Source: Streptomyces umbrinus (GTDB lineage: Bacteria > Actinomycetota > Actinomycetes > Streptomycetales > Streptomycetaceae). From it: a stretch of 64,000 nt of DNA. This document shows, piece after piece, positions 43,975 through 52,790 of the stretch. Both the position numbers and the translations under genes were made by a program. Where the stretch lies: the NCBI RefSeq assembly GCF_030817415.1, contig NZ_JAUSZI010000002.1, positions 9,957,501 through 10,021,500 of the forward strand, read 5' to 3'. Within the stretch, counting starts at the first letter, position 1; every line of letters begins with the position of its first letter. Below the pieces are notes generated by a model, which was not told the origin of the DNA, did not search any database, and saw nothing but the letters and a program-made list of their open reading frames with translations.

Positions 43975-44335
43975 AAGCGGGAAGCGCACCGCGCGCAGCG
44001 CCCTGGCCACCGCCGGTCACCGCTTGCGGGGCTTGCCGACCGCCGCTGCACGGTGCCTCACCCACCACGGGCCGCACCGGCCCGTCCCCGCCGGACACCG
44101 CGCGCGCCGAAGTCGCAGGTCCCGGCAGGCAGGCTGCATTGAGGCCCGTTCTGGACCAACCTGGCCCGACTGCATACCGCCCACCTTCCCCACCCCACTG
44201 CTACCGGCGTGGGGGAGTGCACCCAACCGCTCTTCCGTATCGGCCGCGTCCTCCTTGACCCGGCCGGGGGCCCGGCGCCTGGGGGGAGGAGTTGCGCCCC
44301 CCCCACCTCTTCCCCGGAACGGCATCGACACCGGG
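43975..44335. other. no supported gene
   Basis: 361 nt, Pro/Arg/Gly-coding in all frames with no ribosome site. An upstream extension of the 55-aa gene cannot be excluded. Confidence 0.4.
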
Positions 44336-44503
44336 GTGTTCGGCCACTGGCTGACGAGGCCGGACGACCTCGTGCACCAGGACCTCGCCGCCCTGGAGGC
44401 CGCACGCATCTACGGCGTGCGCTGCGAGCTCGACGAGCTCGCCTTCTTCGAACCCATGCCGGCGGCCCGGGCCGAGCCCAAACCACTGACCAAGGAGCAC
44501 TGA
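44336..44503 (+). CDS. small unknown protein, start uncertain (55 aa)
   Basis: The end is coding-like (VFGHWLTRPDDLVHQDLAAL, CELDELAFFEPMPAARA). GTG 44336 is the best nearby start but has a weak ribosome site. Confidence 0.45.
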   Translation: MFGHWLTRPDDLVHQDLAALEAARIYGVRCELDELAFFEPMPAARAEPKPLTKEH

Positions 44504-44508
44504 CCACC

Positions 44509-45039
44509 ATGAGTTTCTTCAGCCGCATCGGCTTCATCGAGACCGAAGAACAGGAGCGGGCCCGGCTGGCCCAGGCCCCCGAAGGCTCGATCAACCACTA
44601 CCTGTCCACCCTGCCCGTGACCATCGAAGAGTGGCCCAAGGACCTGCTCGTCGAACTGCCGTGGGAGCCACCGCGCACTGACCGGCCCTACCACGTTGTC
44701 GTGGTGCCGATCGAGTTCCGGAAGGACGCTCTGCCTGAAGGCGTCGAGGAGGAGCTGCTGCCGCGCAAGCTCCACTCGGGCTCCTGGATGTGTGCCGTGG
44801 TGTTCTCCGACCACCCGAGCTACCCGGTCGGCGGCTTCCGCATCGACGTCCCAGCCGCCGAGATTGCCCGAGGCCGGAAGGTCGACCTCGCGGGGTACCG
44901 GGCGCCGTTGTCATCCGAAACCTCCCGCCCTGAATCCCCGGGCAAGCAGCCCCCGTCCGAGTCGCGCGGTCACCCCTTCGCCGCCGGCGGCGCCCCCAAG
45001 ACCGCGGCCGGCCGCAAGATCTCGGAGGCCCCGTCGTGA
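44509..45039 (+). CDS. unknown protein (176 aa)
   Basis: CAAGGAGCACTG precedes ATG. Reads MSFFSRIGFIETEEQERARL; the core has VVVVPIEFRKDALPEGVEEE, and the last 45 residues are Pro/Ser-rich and disordered-looking. GTGA overlap with the next gene. Confidence 0.6.
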   Translation: MSFFSRIGFIETEEQERARLAQAPEGSINHYLSTLPVTIEEWPKDLLVELPWEPPRTDRPYHVVVVPIEFRKDALPEGVEEELLPRKLHSGSWMCAVVFSDHPSYPVGGFRIDVPAAEIARGRKVDLAGYRAPLSSETSRPESPGKQPPSESRGHPFAAGGAPKTAAGRKISEAPS

Positions 45040-45347
45040 CCGACGCCCAGATTCCCCAGGACGACGGCATCCAGGTCGAGAACGTTGCCGCGGTCCGCTG
45101 TGAGGACAGTGGCGAACTCCGGCAACTACTTCGGGCGCGGACCACCATCGGCAAATCCCGCCGCGAACCACCAGCGAAACCGAAACCCCCACCACCGCCC
45201 GGACACCAGCCCGGCGCCTGGCCCTCAGGCAGCAGCCCACCCGGGCCAGCACCCGAACGCAGCCTCCCGCCCGAAGCCTGGGCCGATGCCGTCCGCCGAT
45301 ACCGCGCCGAACAACGGGGCCAAATCGATGAGGAGGATTCCCAATGA
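45036..45347 (+). CDS. unknown proline-rich protein (103 aa)
   Basis: Middle third is Pro/Lys/Gly repeats; the ends are acidic. ATGA overlap with the next gene. Confidence 0.5.
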   Translation: MTDAQIPQDDGIQVENVAAVRCEDSGELRQLLRARTTIGKSRREPPAKPKPPPPPGHQPGAWPSGSSPPGPAPERSLPPEAWADAVRRYRAEQRGQIDEEDSQ

Positions 45348-45607
45348 CGTTGTCCACCGTCAGCGAAGAGCAGAAGATCGCCGCCGTCCACCGGCTGAGC
45401 GTGATGTCCGAGCGGCACCCCGAGCTGAAGCGCCGCGTGGCGGACGCCCGGCTCGAACTTGCTGCCGCCATTCTCGCCATGGACGCCGTCGACGAGCGCA
45501 TCCCGGCGGGGGAGAAGATCCACTCCCTCCAGGAGCAGGCAGCCGTCGAATTGGCGAAGAACGCCCATGCCCAGGCCTTGGCGGACCTCCTGCGAGGCGA
45601 GCACTGA
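45344..45607 (+). CDS. small helical protein (87 aa)
   Basis: MTLSTVSEEQKIAAVHRLSV onward, nearly all alpha-helical and charged, perhaps a coiled coil. Confidence 0.5.
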   Translation: MTLSTVSEEQKIAAVHRLSVMSERHPELKRRVADARLELAAAILAMDAVDERIPAGEKIHSLQEQAAVELAKNAHAQALADLLRGEH

Positions 45608-45725
45608 GCCGCACTGGCCCGTCCTCCGCAACCATCACCGAACCGCGCAAAGGGGCCTCGTCACGCCCGATGCACCCGAATACACGCCCCGCAGCATCTA
45701 CATCCTGGAGCCGCACGCTGATCTT

Positions 45726-46187
45726 GTGACCGTCGAGAACGGATACATTCCGATCGAGGCCATCGCCAAGCGCGTCTACGGCAAGCCGTACAGCTCGCTG
45801 CGCGGATGCCAGCGGGACGACGAGCACATCGGCAATGACAGCGTGAAACTCTACGAACTCACCTCCGATGAGGACTACCTGCAGGCACTCGGCGACCTCG
45901 ACGACGCCGAGATCTACCTGAGCTGGGACTCCCGCACCGGCGAGAGTGCCTTCAAGACCGGCATGACGGAGCTGGACTACTGGTTGAGCATCCGCGTCGC
46001 CGACGAAATCACACCAGCCACCGTCGAGGCGAACCCGCCGGCGACGCAAGACCTTGAGAACGCCGTGTTCGAGGACCGGTTCTTCGCCGATCGCGCCTTC
46101 TCGCCGTCGCTGCGGCTGGTCCTGGCCGATCTGATCCGCCGCGGCGAACTGCCGCGCGGCGACTACCTGTTCCGGCACTGGTGGTGA
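45726..46187 (+). CDS. unknown acidic protein, start uncertain
   Basis: GTG 45726. The frame and coding character extend upstream (YTPRSIYILEPHADL) without an ATG/GTG/TTG, so the true start may be CTG or lost. Contains YLSWDSRTGESAFKTGM and a helical end. Confidence 0.5.
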   Translation: MTVENGYIPIEAIAKRVYGKPYSSLRGCQRDDEHIGNDSVKLYELTSDEDYLQALGDLDDAEIYLSWDSRTGESAFKTGMTELDYWLSIRVADEITPATVEANPPATQDLENAVFEDRFFADRAFSPSLRLVLADLIRRGELPRGDYLFRHWW

Positions 46188-46197
46188 TCGAAGCGGA

Positions 46198-46440
46198 ATG
46201 AAGGTTGGAACCATCGCTCAGTCTCAGACATCCGTCTTCGACGTCGCCGAGTACATCCTGCAGAGGCACGCCGCGGCCGAGCCCGGTCGGCCGGCAATGA
46301 CCGCGATGAAGCTCCAGAAGCTCGTCTACTACTGCCAAGCCTGACACCTCGCCTGGGAGGGCAGAGCCCTCTTCGCGGAAGCGATCCAGGCCTGGGCCTC
46401 CGGGGCCGTCTGCCCTGACCTCGCCCGCCCCCGAAATCCT
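46198..46440 (+). pseudogene. Panacea/SocA-type antitoxin domain, broken
   Basis: SVFDVAEYILQRHAAAEPGR, MTAMKLQKLVYYCQA, then TGA (46342) where the family has Trp, then HLAWEGRALFAEAIQAWASG. This is the conserved DUF4065/Panacea opening (MKLQKLLYYAQAWHLA.. GLFDE.I.AW..GPV). The frame is lost soon after. Panacea proteins neutralise toxins in many TA systems; no toxin is seen beside it. Confidence 0.7.
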
Positions 46441-46492
46441 CGCTCGCCTGGACCGCATCGCCGCTGAACGGCATGTGACCGGCCCCGACTAG

Positions 46493-46756
46493 TCCCACGC
46501 CGAGCACACCGCCGCCGCCCTGATTATCGCCGACCGCTACACCGCCGGCGGCACCCGCAAAACCGCGACCGGCCGTGACCGTGACGAACTCTTCTGGTGG
46601 TACCGGCTCGGCTCCACCTGGGACCTGATCGCCGGCTACCGCACCGCGCGCGGCCTGACCGGTCAGGCGCCTGACACCCGACCCCCCTACGGCGCCCTGC
46701 ACCTGGGCGGGGCGTCCACGTCCACGGAACTCGAACCAACCCGAGGAGAACCCCGC
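46493..46756 (+). pseudogene. fragment reading into the next gene
   Basis: HAEHTAAALIIADRYTAGGT then RDELFWWYRLGSTWDLIAGY is coding-like but starts after TAG 46490 and has no start. It continues in frame into the 251-aa gene. Confidence 0.4.
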
Positions 46757-47512
46757 ATGTCCACGCTCCTCGCACGCCCCAGCCTCACCAAGACGCGCCC
46801 CGCGTACGACGGTCACACAGGCGCCATGCTCCGCGAGGCGCTCGAAGCGCTTGGGATCGTTTACCACGTTGACAAGCCGTGGCGCGGCCTGCCTACGGAG
46901 TACGTGGTGTGCAGCGTGCCGGGGCGCGCTCGGGTGTCGATTCACTGCGTGGCCGACCCGTCCGCCCGCACCCTGAAGGGGCGCCGCTTCTCCGATCACT
47001 ACGACCTGCCCGCGGTCGCACTGTGGGCCGTGGCAGCCATGGTCACCGACGACGAGTCAACCCGTTTCGTGTTCAACTGGTTTGGCGACGAGCACAAGCC
47101 CACGGCGAGCGCGGGCATGCAGGCCGGGCAGTGTGCTGCCGCCGTGGCCGACCACTTCGGGCTGACGGTGCCGGAGCCTGAGTACACCTGTCTGCACTGC
47201 GCGCGCGTTATCGAGTGGATCGAGGCCGACGGGCAGGGCGCTTGGTACGACTCGTCCAACTGGAGCGGGTGCGTGGACGGCGAGAGCCTGCACGCCCCGG
47301 AGCCGCTGTGCGGCTGGTGCGAGGAGTACGGGTTGATCGAGGTCTTCGATGACTCCACCGACGCCCTGAAGGGGCACACCACGTGCGACAACGCGCCGTG
47401 TGTCGCCCGGCGCATCATGCGCAGCGATCAGGCCGAGCGCGAGCGCCAGGCCGCGCAGGCGCAGGCCGCCGCGCACGAGTGCGCCGGCCCCCTGTGCTGC
47501 CCTCCGTTCTAG
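46757..47512 (+). CDS. unknown protein with Cys clusters (251 aa)
   Basis: CGAGGAGAAC precedes ATG. N-terminal half: AMLREALEALGIVYHVDKPW, strand-helix. The C-terminal half has CLHCARVIEW, CGWCEE and CAGPLCC, likely zinc sites. Confidence 0.6.
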   Translation: MSTLLARPSLTKTRPAYDGHTGAMLREALEALGIVYHVDKPWRGLPTEYVVCSVPGRARVSIHCVADPSARTLKGRRFSDHYDLPAVALWAVAAMVTDDESTRFVFNWFGDEHKPTASAGMQAGQCAAAVADHFGLTVPEPEYTCLHCARVIEWIEADGQGAWYDSSNWSGCVDGESLHAPEPLCGWCEEYGLIEVFDDSTDALKGHTTCDNAPCVARRIMRSDQAERERQAAQAQAAAHECAGPLCCPPF

Positions 47513-47626
47513 CCCTCATGGCGCCCCCGACCCTGCGACGAGTGCGGACGGGTCGGTCGGTCTCGAACCGGCCGGGGGCACTCAGCACACACCCGACCAC
47601 GGCAGCAACCCGAGAGGAAACCCAGC

Positions 47627-48772
47627 ATGACCACGCAGGCCCGCAGCATCGTCCGCGAGACCGTCAAGCCCGAATACACCCGGTACACGCCGACCAACGG
47701 CAAGAAACCCGACGGCGCCGACTTCGGCGTTGACGGCTGGCTGTTCGCGCTGCCCGGCGAGACGCTCGGCGGGGTCCGGTTCCCGCAGGCCATGTACGCC
47801 GTCTTTCAGGTGAGCGAGCGCGGCGCGCTGTTCTGGAGGGTGCGGAAGGTGGGGGGCGAGCGCAGGCAGGTCGGATCCGACAGCGCGACACGTAAGGGTG
47901 CGCTCGCGCTCGCGGTGAACGCGGTTGCCCACGAGAGGGAGAAGACGGCCGCCGTGACGGCCGCGCCGGCAACTCGCGACCAGGGCAACCGTGCACACGG
48001 CGCCGCGCGGCGTATGGCCGCCGAGGGCGGCGAGCGTTCCCAGGTGTCGGCCACCATGACCGAGCGGCTGGAGCGGATGCGTGCGGGCCAACTCGCCGCC
48101 CTGCCGACCGTCGCGGAAATCCGGATGGCGTACCCGCTCGCCGGTGGGGGCGCCACGCTGCGGCTGATGACCGCCGAGGGCGGGACGGCGGAACGCCACA
48201 TGATCCCGCTCACGGAGCGCGGCCCAGCCGGTCGGGAGAACGACCCGGCCGGGATCTACCTGGACGCCATCACCGACGGCGCGAACACGGAAGGACTGAA
48301 GATCGCCGCCGGGTGGCACCTGATGAGGCTCGGCTTCAACTACGCGCCCGGCGCGGCCTGGGCGCCGTACACCGGCAGCGCGAGCAGCGTGGCGCAGTGG
48401 AAGGAGTGGACGCCGATGCTGCCCGAGGGGCACCGGTGGCCGCACACGGTGCGCGTCGCCATCACGGCGACGGCCGAACACCTCGCCTACATAGACCGCG
48501 CGTTCGGTCCCGCGCCGGAACTGCCGGACCTTCCGGTCGGTGTGAGCGCGCACCCGTCCGGCCCGCGTTCCTGGCAGATCTGCTACGCCAACCGCCGGTT
48601 CTGGCAGCTCTCCTACTGGCCCCGGATGGGCGGCGACGTGTGGACCCTGTACGCCGACTCGGCCCGCACCAAGTCCCTCGCCAGGGCTGCGAACCCCGGC
48701 GAACTCCTCGCCACCATCCCCGCCCGTGACGCCGAAGCGCAGGCCCGCGCGGCGGCACGCAAGGGCTACTGA
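47627..48772 (+). CDS. unknown protein (381 aa)
   Basis: GAGAGGAAAC precedes ATG. N-terminal strand-rich part (DGWLFALPGETLGGVRFPQA), Ala/Arg helix, then a second strand-rich part with many Trp (WQICYANRRFWQLSYWPRMG). No signal peptide or known family. Confidence 0.6.
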   Translation: MTTQARSIVRETVKPEYTRYTPTNGKKPDGADFGVDGWLFALPGETLGGVRFPQAMYAVFQVSERGALFWRVRKVGGERRQVGSDSATRKGALALAVNAVAHEREKTAAVTAAPATRDQGNRAHGAARRMAAEGGERSQVSATMTERLERMRAGQLAALPTVAEIRMAYPLAGGGATLRLMTAEGGTAERHMIPLTERGPAGRENDPAGIYLDAITDGANTEGLKIAAGWHLMRLGFNYAPGAAWAPYTGSASSVAQWKEWTPMLPEGHRWPHTVRVAITATAEHLAYIDRAFGPAPELPDLPVGVSAHPSGPRSWQICYANRRFWQLSYWPRMGGDVWTLYADSARTKSLARAANPGELLATIPARDAEAQARAAARKGY

Positions 48773-49160
48773 GACGGGATCCAACACGATGACGGTCACG
48801 ATCACCGCGGCGCGCGGCCGGTTGTCCGGCGCCACACGGCCAGCATGCGGCAAGCGGTCGGCGCCGCCCGCTTCACCCGCGCCACCCAGCACAGCGGGGG
48901 CCGGGGCCGGATCACCGGCGCGCACGGGCGCCCTGCCCGGCGCCCGTCCGGGCCGGGCACGCGTGATCCGCGCCTGAACCGCGCGGCCCTGGCCAAGCCC
49001 CCCCCACCTGACACGCACCCGGACTCGGCTCCGGCGGGCCGCGCGTGGCCTAGGGGTTCGCCCGAGGGCGTCCCGCCGCAGCGCTTCTGGCCCGCGCGCC
49101 ACACGAACCATGCGCGCCCTGCACCCCTTTGTTTTCACTACCCACTAGGAGAACCGCGCC
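48773..49160. other. GC-rich gap
   Basis: 388 nt. ATG 48789 opens a Pro/Ala/Gly-rich frame (MTVTITAARGRLSG) without convincing support. Otherwise nothing. Confidence 0.4.
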
Positions 49161-49331
49161 ATGTCCGCGATCACCACCGTCCCAGCCCAGGTCGGCAACG
49201 GCAAGGCCGTGCACTACGTCCGCAAGGACGCGTTCCCCACCTGCTACTGCGACGTCTTCCCGGAACCCCATGAGGTGCTGCCCGAGATCGTCTCGTCGCG
49301 CTGCTGGCGTGGGCCCGGTGTCCGTCGGTAG
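49161..49331 (+). CDS. small Cys-containing protein (56 aa)
   Basis: AGGAGAACCGCGCC precedes ATG. MSAITTVPAQVGNGKAVHYV, then CYCDVFPEPHEVLPEIVSSR. Its 3' end overlaps the end of the minus-strand 117-aa gene, so one of them may be truncated. Confidence 0.55.
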   Translation: MSAITTVPAQVGNGKAVHYVRKDAFPTCYCDVFPEPHEVLPEIVSSRCWRGPGVRR

Positions 49332-49597
49332 AGGCACACGATGACGACACGCTCGCCGTGCTTGCTGCCCAGCGCACCGATGACGTTGCCTTCGCAGACA
49401 GACATCTTGTCCAGTCTCCAGCCGAGCGATTCGATGGCCTCCATCTGGTCGTTCATTCCGGTCATAGCGCCGCTTACGAGGCTGTTGGTGTGTGCCTCGA
49501 TGAACTTGAACACCAGGATGTGCCTGCCCGCTTCGATCGCGTGCTTAGCCTGGTCGAGAGCACTCTGCTCCTTGGCTGTGTTCAGGAGCCCCATCAC
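49244..49597 (-). CDS. unknown protein (117 aa), C-terminus doubtful
   Basis: MMGLLNTAKEQSALDQAKHA then SLGWRLDKMSVCEGNVIGAL. The last 25 codons run antisense to the 56-aa gene and look unlike the rest. Operon with three upstream small genes. Confidence 0.55.
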   Translation of the reverse strand: MMGLLNTAKEQSALDQAKHAIEAGRHILVFKFIEAHTNSLVSGAMTGMNDQMEAIESLGWRLDKMSVCEGNVIGALGSKHGERVVIVCLYRRTPGPRQQRDETISGSTSWGSGKTSQ

Positions 49598-49797
49598 TGA
49601 TCATCTTCTTGCGTACGGGTCCCGTCTTGCCTTGTGCTTTCACCATACGTGCAGGTGGGGGTGGACCCCTTACCGTTCTGGCTGCCTGTCCGGGCGTCCT
49701 CGCAGTCGTTACACAGCCCCAGGAAGTCCTGGCGTACACCGCAGACGGTGCACTCCTCTTCGCGTGCAGCGGGCCGTTCACGGGCTCGCTCGCTCAT
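49594..49797 (-). CDS. small zinc-motif protein (67 aa)
   Basis: MSERARERPAAREEECTVCG, then CNDCED: two CxxC pairs, a zinc-ribbon pattern. ATGA overlaps with both neighbours. Confidence 0.55.
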   Translation of the reverse strand: MSERARERPAAREEECTVCGVRQDFLGLCNDCEDARTGSQNGKGSTPTCTYGESTRQDGTRTQEDDQ

Positions 49798-49871
49798 CCC
49801 CGCTTCTTCTTCCGGTTGAACACGACGTCGATGACGTGGATGATCAGTTCGATCAATGCGCTGACGATCAT
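49794..49871 (-). CDS. 25-aa membrane peptide with basic tail
   Basis: MIVSALIELIIHVIDVVFNR then KKKRG: one hydrophobic segment and a strongly basic end. ATGA overlaps on both sides (49868-49871, 49794-49797). The shape is like membrane-acting toxin peptides, but its sense-operon setting is different. Confidence 0.55.
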   Translation of the reverse strand: MIVSALIELIIHVIDVVFNRKKKRG

Positions 49872-50029
49872 TCCTCCACCCCCTCATTCACTCTGCAGTC
49901 GCACGCCGACCGCTCCGGCATGAAGTCGACCGTGCCGCCTCCGTCGTCGGCGTGCCAGCCTGTGTTGCAGCACTCTTCGAGGCTTCGCACTCCGTGTCGT
50001 CGTTGTCCCGGCACCCTCTGGTCGTCCAC
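49868..50029 (-). CDS. unresolved small ORF before the membrane peptide
   Basis: The frame ending at 49868 (CCNTGWHADDGGGTVDFMPE) and another from GTG 50066 after GGTGGAGGA (VKQTACSCAWWTTRGC) both look coding. One frameshift would join them. Start uncertain. Confidence 0.35.
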   Translation of the reverse strand: MDDQRVPGQRRHGVRSLEECCNTGWHADDGGGTVDFMPERSACDCRVNEGVEE

Positions 50030-50177
50030 CAGGCGCAGGAACAGGCTGTCTGTTTCACTCCTCCACCTCCGCAGCGGCAGGCATTCGACGACAGCACCTC
50101 GAATCCCTGCCGGATTGCCCGGCAGAAGGCCTAGCGTCCGGAACCAGATCTGATCTCTACGCAGAGGTACCGGCCGT

Positions 50178-50762
50178 TCACTGATCCGGCAGTTCGATCA
50201 CAACTGTGGTGTCCGAGACGTCAGAGCCGCTATCTGGACCGGGCATGGTCAGAGTCCCGCCCCGGACCGGTACATCGAACACGATCGCGCCCCTGACGTA
50301 CTCGCCAGGCAGATAGCTGGTGCTGATGCTCTCCTTCTCGGGATGGAAGACGCCCGTGCTGAGTACCTGGCCGTCCGGTCCCGTCCAGTGGAACGGATCA
50401 TGGAAGTGGCCGTTTGTAGCTCCGACGTTGGCAAGAGTCACGTCCACCACAACGTAGGTGCCTTGCTCGCTGTCCGTGGTGTACTCGCTCAGGCGCTTCA
50501 CGTACTGGACACCCTGCACGGTGAGCTTGAAGTCGGCCACTTCGTTGCTGACGGCACTGGTGAAGCGGAACTCGGCGCTGTCCCCCACCCTCAGCGTCTG
50601 TGTCCGCGTTTTCTCCTGCTGCTCTTGGCGCTGCGGCGACTCCTGCTGCTCCTGTCGCCATGGCGACGCGGGGTCGTCGCCTCCTCCGCAGGCCACCACG
50701 CCCCCCAGAGTCAGCACCCCGGCCAGAGCTGCCGACGCTGCGGCTGTCTTCCGGTACCGCAT
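50178..50762 (-). CDS. DUF4352-type lipoprotein
   Basis: 194 aa. Lipoprotein signal (basic N-terminus, hydrophobic core, lipobox VVAC), a short Gln/Glu-rich linker, then an immunoglobulin-like DUF4352 pattern: VSNEVADFKLTVQGVQYVKR, GTYVVVDVTLANVGATNGHF, YLPGEYVRGAIVFDVPVRGG. Such domains are extracellular; ligand unknown. Confidence 0.8.
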   Translation of the reverse strand: MRYRKTAAASAALAGVLTLGGVVACGGGDDPASPWRQEQQESPQRQEQQEKTRTQTLRVGDSAEFRFTSAVSNEVADFKLTVQGVQYVKRLSEYTTDSEQGTYVVVDVTLANVGATNGHFHDPFHWTGPDGQVLSTGVFHPEKESISTSYLPGEYVRGAIVFDVPVRGGTLTMPGPDSGSDVSDTTVVIELPDQ

Positions 50763-51014
50763 GGTGGATCATCTTCTTCGAGCTTGGTTATAGGTCCAGT
50801 GTGGACCCGCGCCCGCAGGTCGGAGCCGCGAACCGGCGCATGGGGGCTGAAGGTCGGCTCGTCCGCCGAAGGCGCGATGCTCCGGACACGCCCAGGACAC
50901 CAGACAGCGAGAGGCGACCGGAATCGACCGCAATCAACGATGACCTTCTGCCCAGGTCAGCCGCACTTTCGCGGCATCGCCGCAGGTAGTCCAAGACCCG
51001 GGATAAGTACTGGC

Positions 51015-51377
51015 GTGAACGGACAGCAGAGCGAGCACTTCAACATCACCATCGAGGACGACGGACATTACGCCGAGCGCCTGGTGTTCACCAACGGCAG
51101 GGAAGGCCGGACGCGCGTCTACATGGGCCGGGCGGTGCGCGACCGGATCGACCAGATGACCTATACCGACTGCGGCCAGGACTGGGTCTACACATCCGTC
51201 GCCCAAGACCCCGCCACGGGGGTCATCACCGGAGTCACGACCACCAGCCCGGCCAAGGATGCCCACCACACGGCTACCTGGGCGCCGATCACCACCGCCG
51301 ATAGGAACGCGTTCCAGCAGGCCCAAGAGGAGAAGTGGCGGGAGTTCTGGCGGGTCGTGGCCTCGGTTGGCGCGTGA
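51015..51377 (+). CDS. unknown protein (120 aa)
   Basis: GTG 51015. Strand-rich start (FNITIEDDGHYAERLVFTNG), Trp-containing helical end (EEKWREFWRVVASVGA). Not recognised. Confidence 0.55.
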   Translation: MNGQQSEHFNITIEDDGHYAERLVFTNGREGRTRVYMGRAVRDRIDQMTYTDCGQDWVYTSVAQDPATGVITGVTTTSPAKDAHHTATWAPITTADRNAFQQAQEEKWREFWRVVASVGA

Positions 51378-51420
51378 CGTGGATCGCCTCCGCCCCGGTG
51401 TTCTGCCGGGGATCGAGAAA

Positions 51421-51609
51421 ATGACGAACGGAGATCACCCTCTTCCGCCAGGCCGTGCTGAACGGCTGGGGTGCCGTGTATGAGGCCAAGCGCCTGGACG
51501 CGGAGATGGGTCCGACGAGAAGACGGGTGACCATCCCTTCTCGGGCCGCCAGCAACTGTGCCAGGACCGGATCACGATCCTCGTGCCGGACGGCAGCATC
51601 CAGCCGTAG
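51421..51609 (+). pseudogene. broken small gene
   Basis: EITLFRQAVLNGWGAVYEAK in one frame, then GDHPFSGRQQLCQDRITILV and stop in another; one frameshift near 51510. Confidence 0.45.
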
Positions 51610-51658
51610 CTGACTGGGGCTTGCTTGCCTCTGGGTGTCGGCAGGTGAACTCCGCAGA

Positions 51659-51706
51659 ACCCCCGCCGGCTGAGCATCACGCTCGCTGGGCGGGGGTCTC
51701 TCTTTG
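51659..51706 (+). terminator. intrinsic terminator
   Basis: CCCCCGCC (from 51659) pairs with GGCGGGGG (to 51696), followed by TCTCTCTTTG. Directly before hairpin copy 8. Confidence 0.85.
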
Positions 51707-51709
51707 TCT

Positions 51710-51726
51710 GATCAGCGGAGCTGATC
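51710..51726. repeat. co-varying hairpin family, copy 8
   Basis: GATCAGC-GGA-GCTGATC followed by CGGT, 62 nt upstream of GTG 51772. Confidence 0.8.
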
Positions 51727-51771
51727 CGGTCTGGTCTTCGAAAGATCACGTCCAGCGCCAGGAGTACAGCC

Positions 51772-52329
51772 GTGAGCCAGCCCCTCGAACCCACTGATCC
51801 ACGACAGACGGAGCACATGCGCTGCAACTGCGTTCAGGACCTGGGGCCCGCGCACTGCCACCTGTGCTCCGAGATGACGGGGCGAGACGAGGTCTACCCG
51901 GGACCGCACTGTCCGACGCGCGCCGTCGAGGCCGCCAAGGTCGCCTTCGAGGTGGCGGCGGGCTACGAGCACGCTGCGCCGGTGGTCCTGCACGCCAGTG
52001 AGTTCGCTGATGTTCATGGCGCAGTGAGCGCCGCGTTGCACGCACGCGCAGAGCAGATGCCGGAGCTGCCGCGGCACACGGTGCCCATTGCGGCGAGCTA
52101 CAGCATCCGTGGCGCACACGCGGAGCTCGACGACGTGACGTTCCCGTCTGCTGCTGGCCTCACCACCGCCGTGATCACCATCCGCACGGCCTACCCCCCG
52201 ATCGACCGGCTGACGCTCATCCCCGTGATCAGCCAGATCTCCCATGAAGTCGAGAGCACAGCCGAGGAGCAGGACGACGCCTACGTCGCCGAGAAGATCT
52301 ACATCATCGAGGAAGGACCCAGCGCATGA
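51772..52329 (+). CDS. unknown protein (185 aa)
   Basis: GCCAGGAGTACAGCC precedes GTG. CNCVQDLGPAHCHLCSE is a likely zinc site near residues 18-34; the rest alternates strands and helices. ATGA overlap with the membrane gene. Confidence 0.6.
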   Translation: MSQPLEPTDPRQTEHMRCNCVQDLGPAHCHLCSEMTGRDEVYPGPHCPTRAVEAAKVAFEVAAGYEHAAPVVLHASEFADVHGAVSAALHARAEQMPELPRHTVPIAASYSIRGAHAELDDVTFPSAAGLTTAVITIRTAYPPIDRLTLIPVISQISHEVESTAEEQDDAYVAEKIYIIEEGPSA

Positions 52330-52595
52330 ACGCCACCACCAGCACCGCGGGTTCAACGTGGCGTGACGGCGCCGTCAAGACGATCGGCAGGGTCCTACTC
52401 ACCCTCATGATCGCGACGAACGTCATCGTCCTCGCGCCGGCTGCGGTCTTCTGCGTCATGACCGGTCGGTACACGCCGATCATCGTCAGCATCGCCTTCA
52501 GCGGCGTGTGCTGGTGGTTCCTCCTGCGTACCCTTCGGGCTCTTGCCGAGAAGCGCCGCGCGACGAAGGCGCTCATGAGTGCGACCCAGAACTGA
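52326..52595 (+). CDS. small membrane protein, two transmembrane segments (89 aa)
   Basis: Hydrophobic segments LLTLMIATNVIVLAPAAVFC and TPIIVSIAFSGVCWWFLLRT, then a basic helix. Confidence 0.65.
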   Translation: MNATTSTAGSTWRDGAVKTIGRVLLTLMIATNVIVLAPAAVFCVMTGRYTPIIVSIAFSGVCWWFLLRTLRALAEKRRATKALMSATQN

Positions 52596-52634
52596 GACCA
52601 CAGTCCAGATTCGATCCGCAAGAAGCACAGCGCC

Positions 52635-52790
52635 ATGAGCGTCCTGCGCCGCGCCAAGGACATCGCGGAGGCCGCCCCGCCCACGCACCACCACCACTAC
52701 GAGGGCACGGTCGTCCAGGACCACAGCAGCGTCACCGCGACCACGCGCAGCATGATCGCCCGCACCAACAACGACCTCCGCCGCCGGTGA
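52635..52790 (+). CDS. small His-rich protein (51 aa)
   Basis: MSVLRRAKDIAEAAPPTHHH then HYEGTVVQDHSSV. ATG 52635 has only weak upstream AG-rich bases. Overlaps the next GTG (GTGA). Confidence 0.5.
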   Translation: MSVLRRAKDIAEAAPPTHHHHYEGTVVQDHSSVTATTRSMIARTNNDLRRR

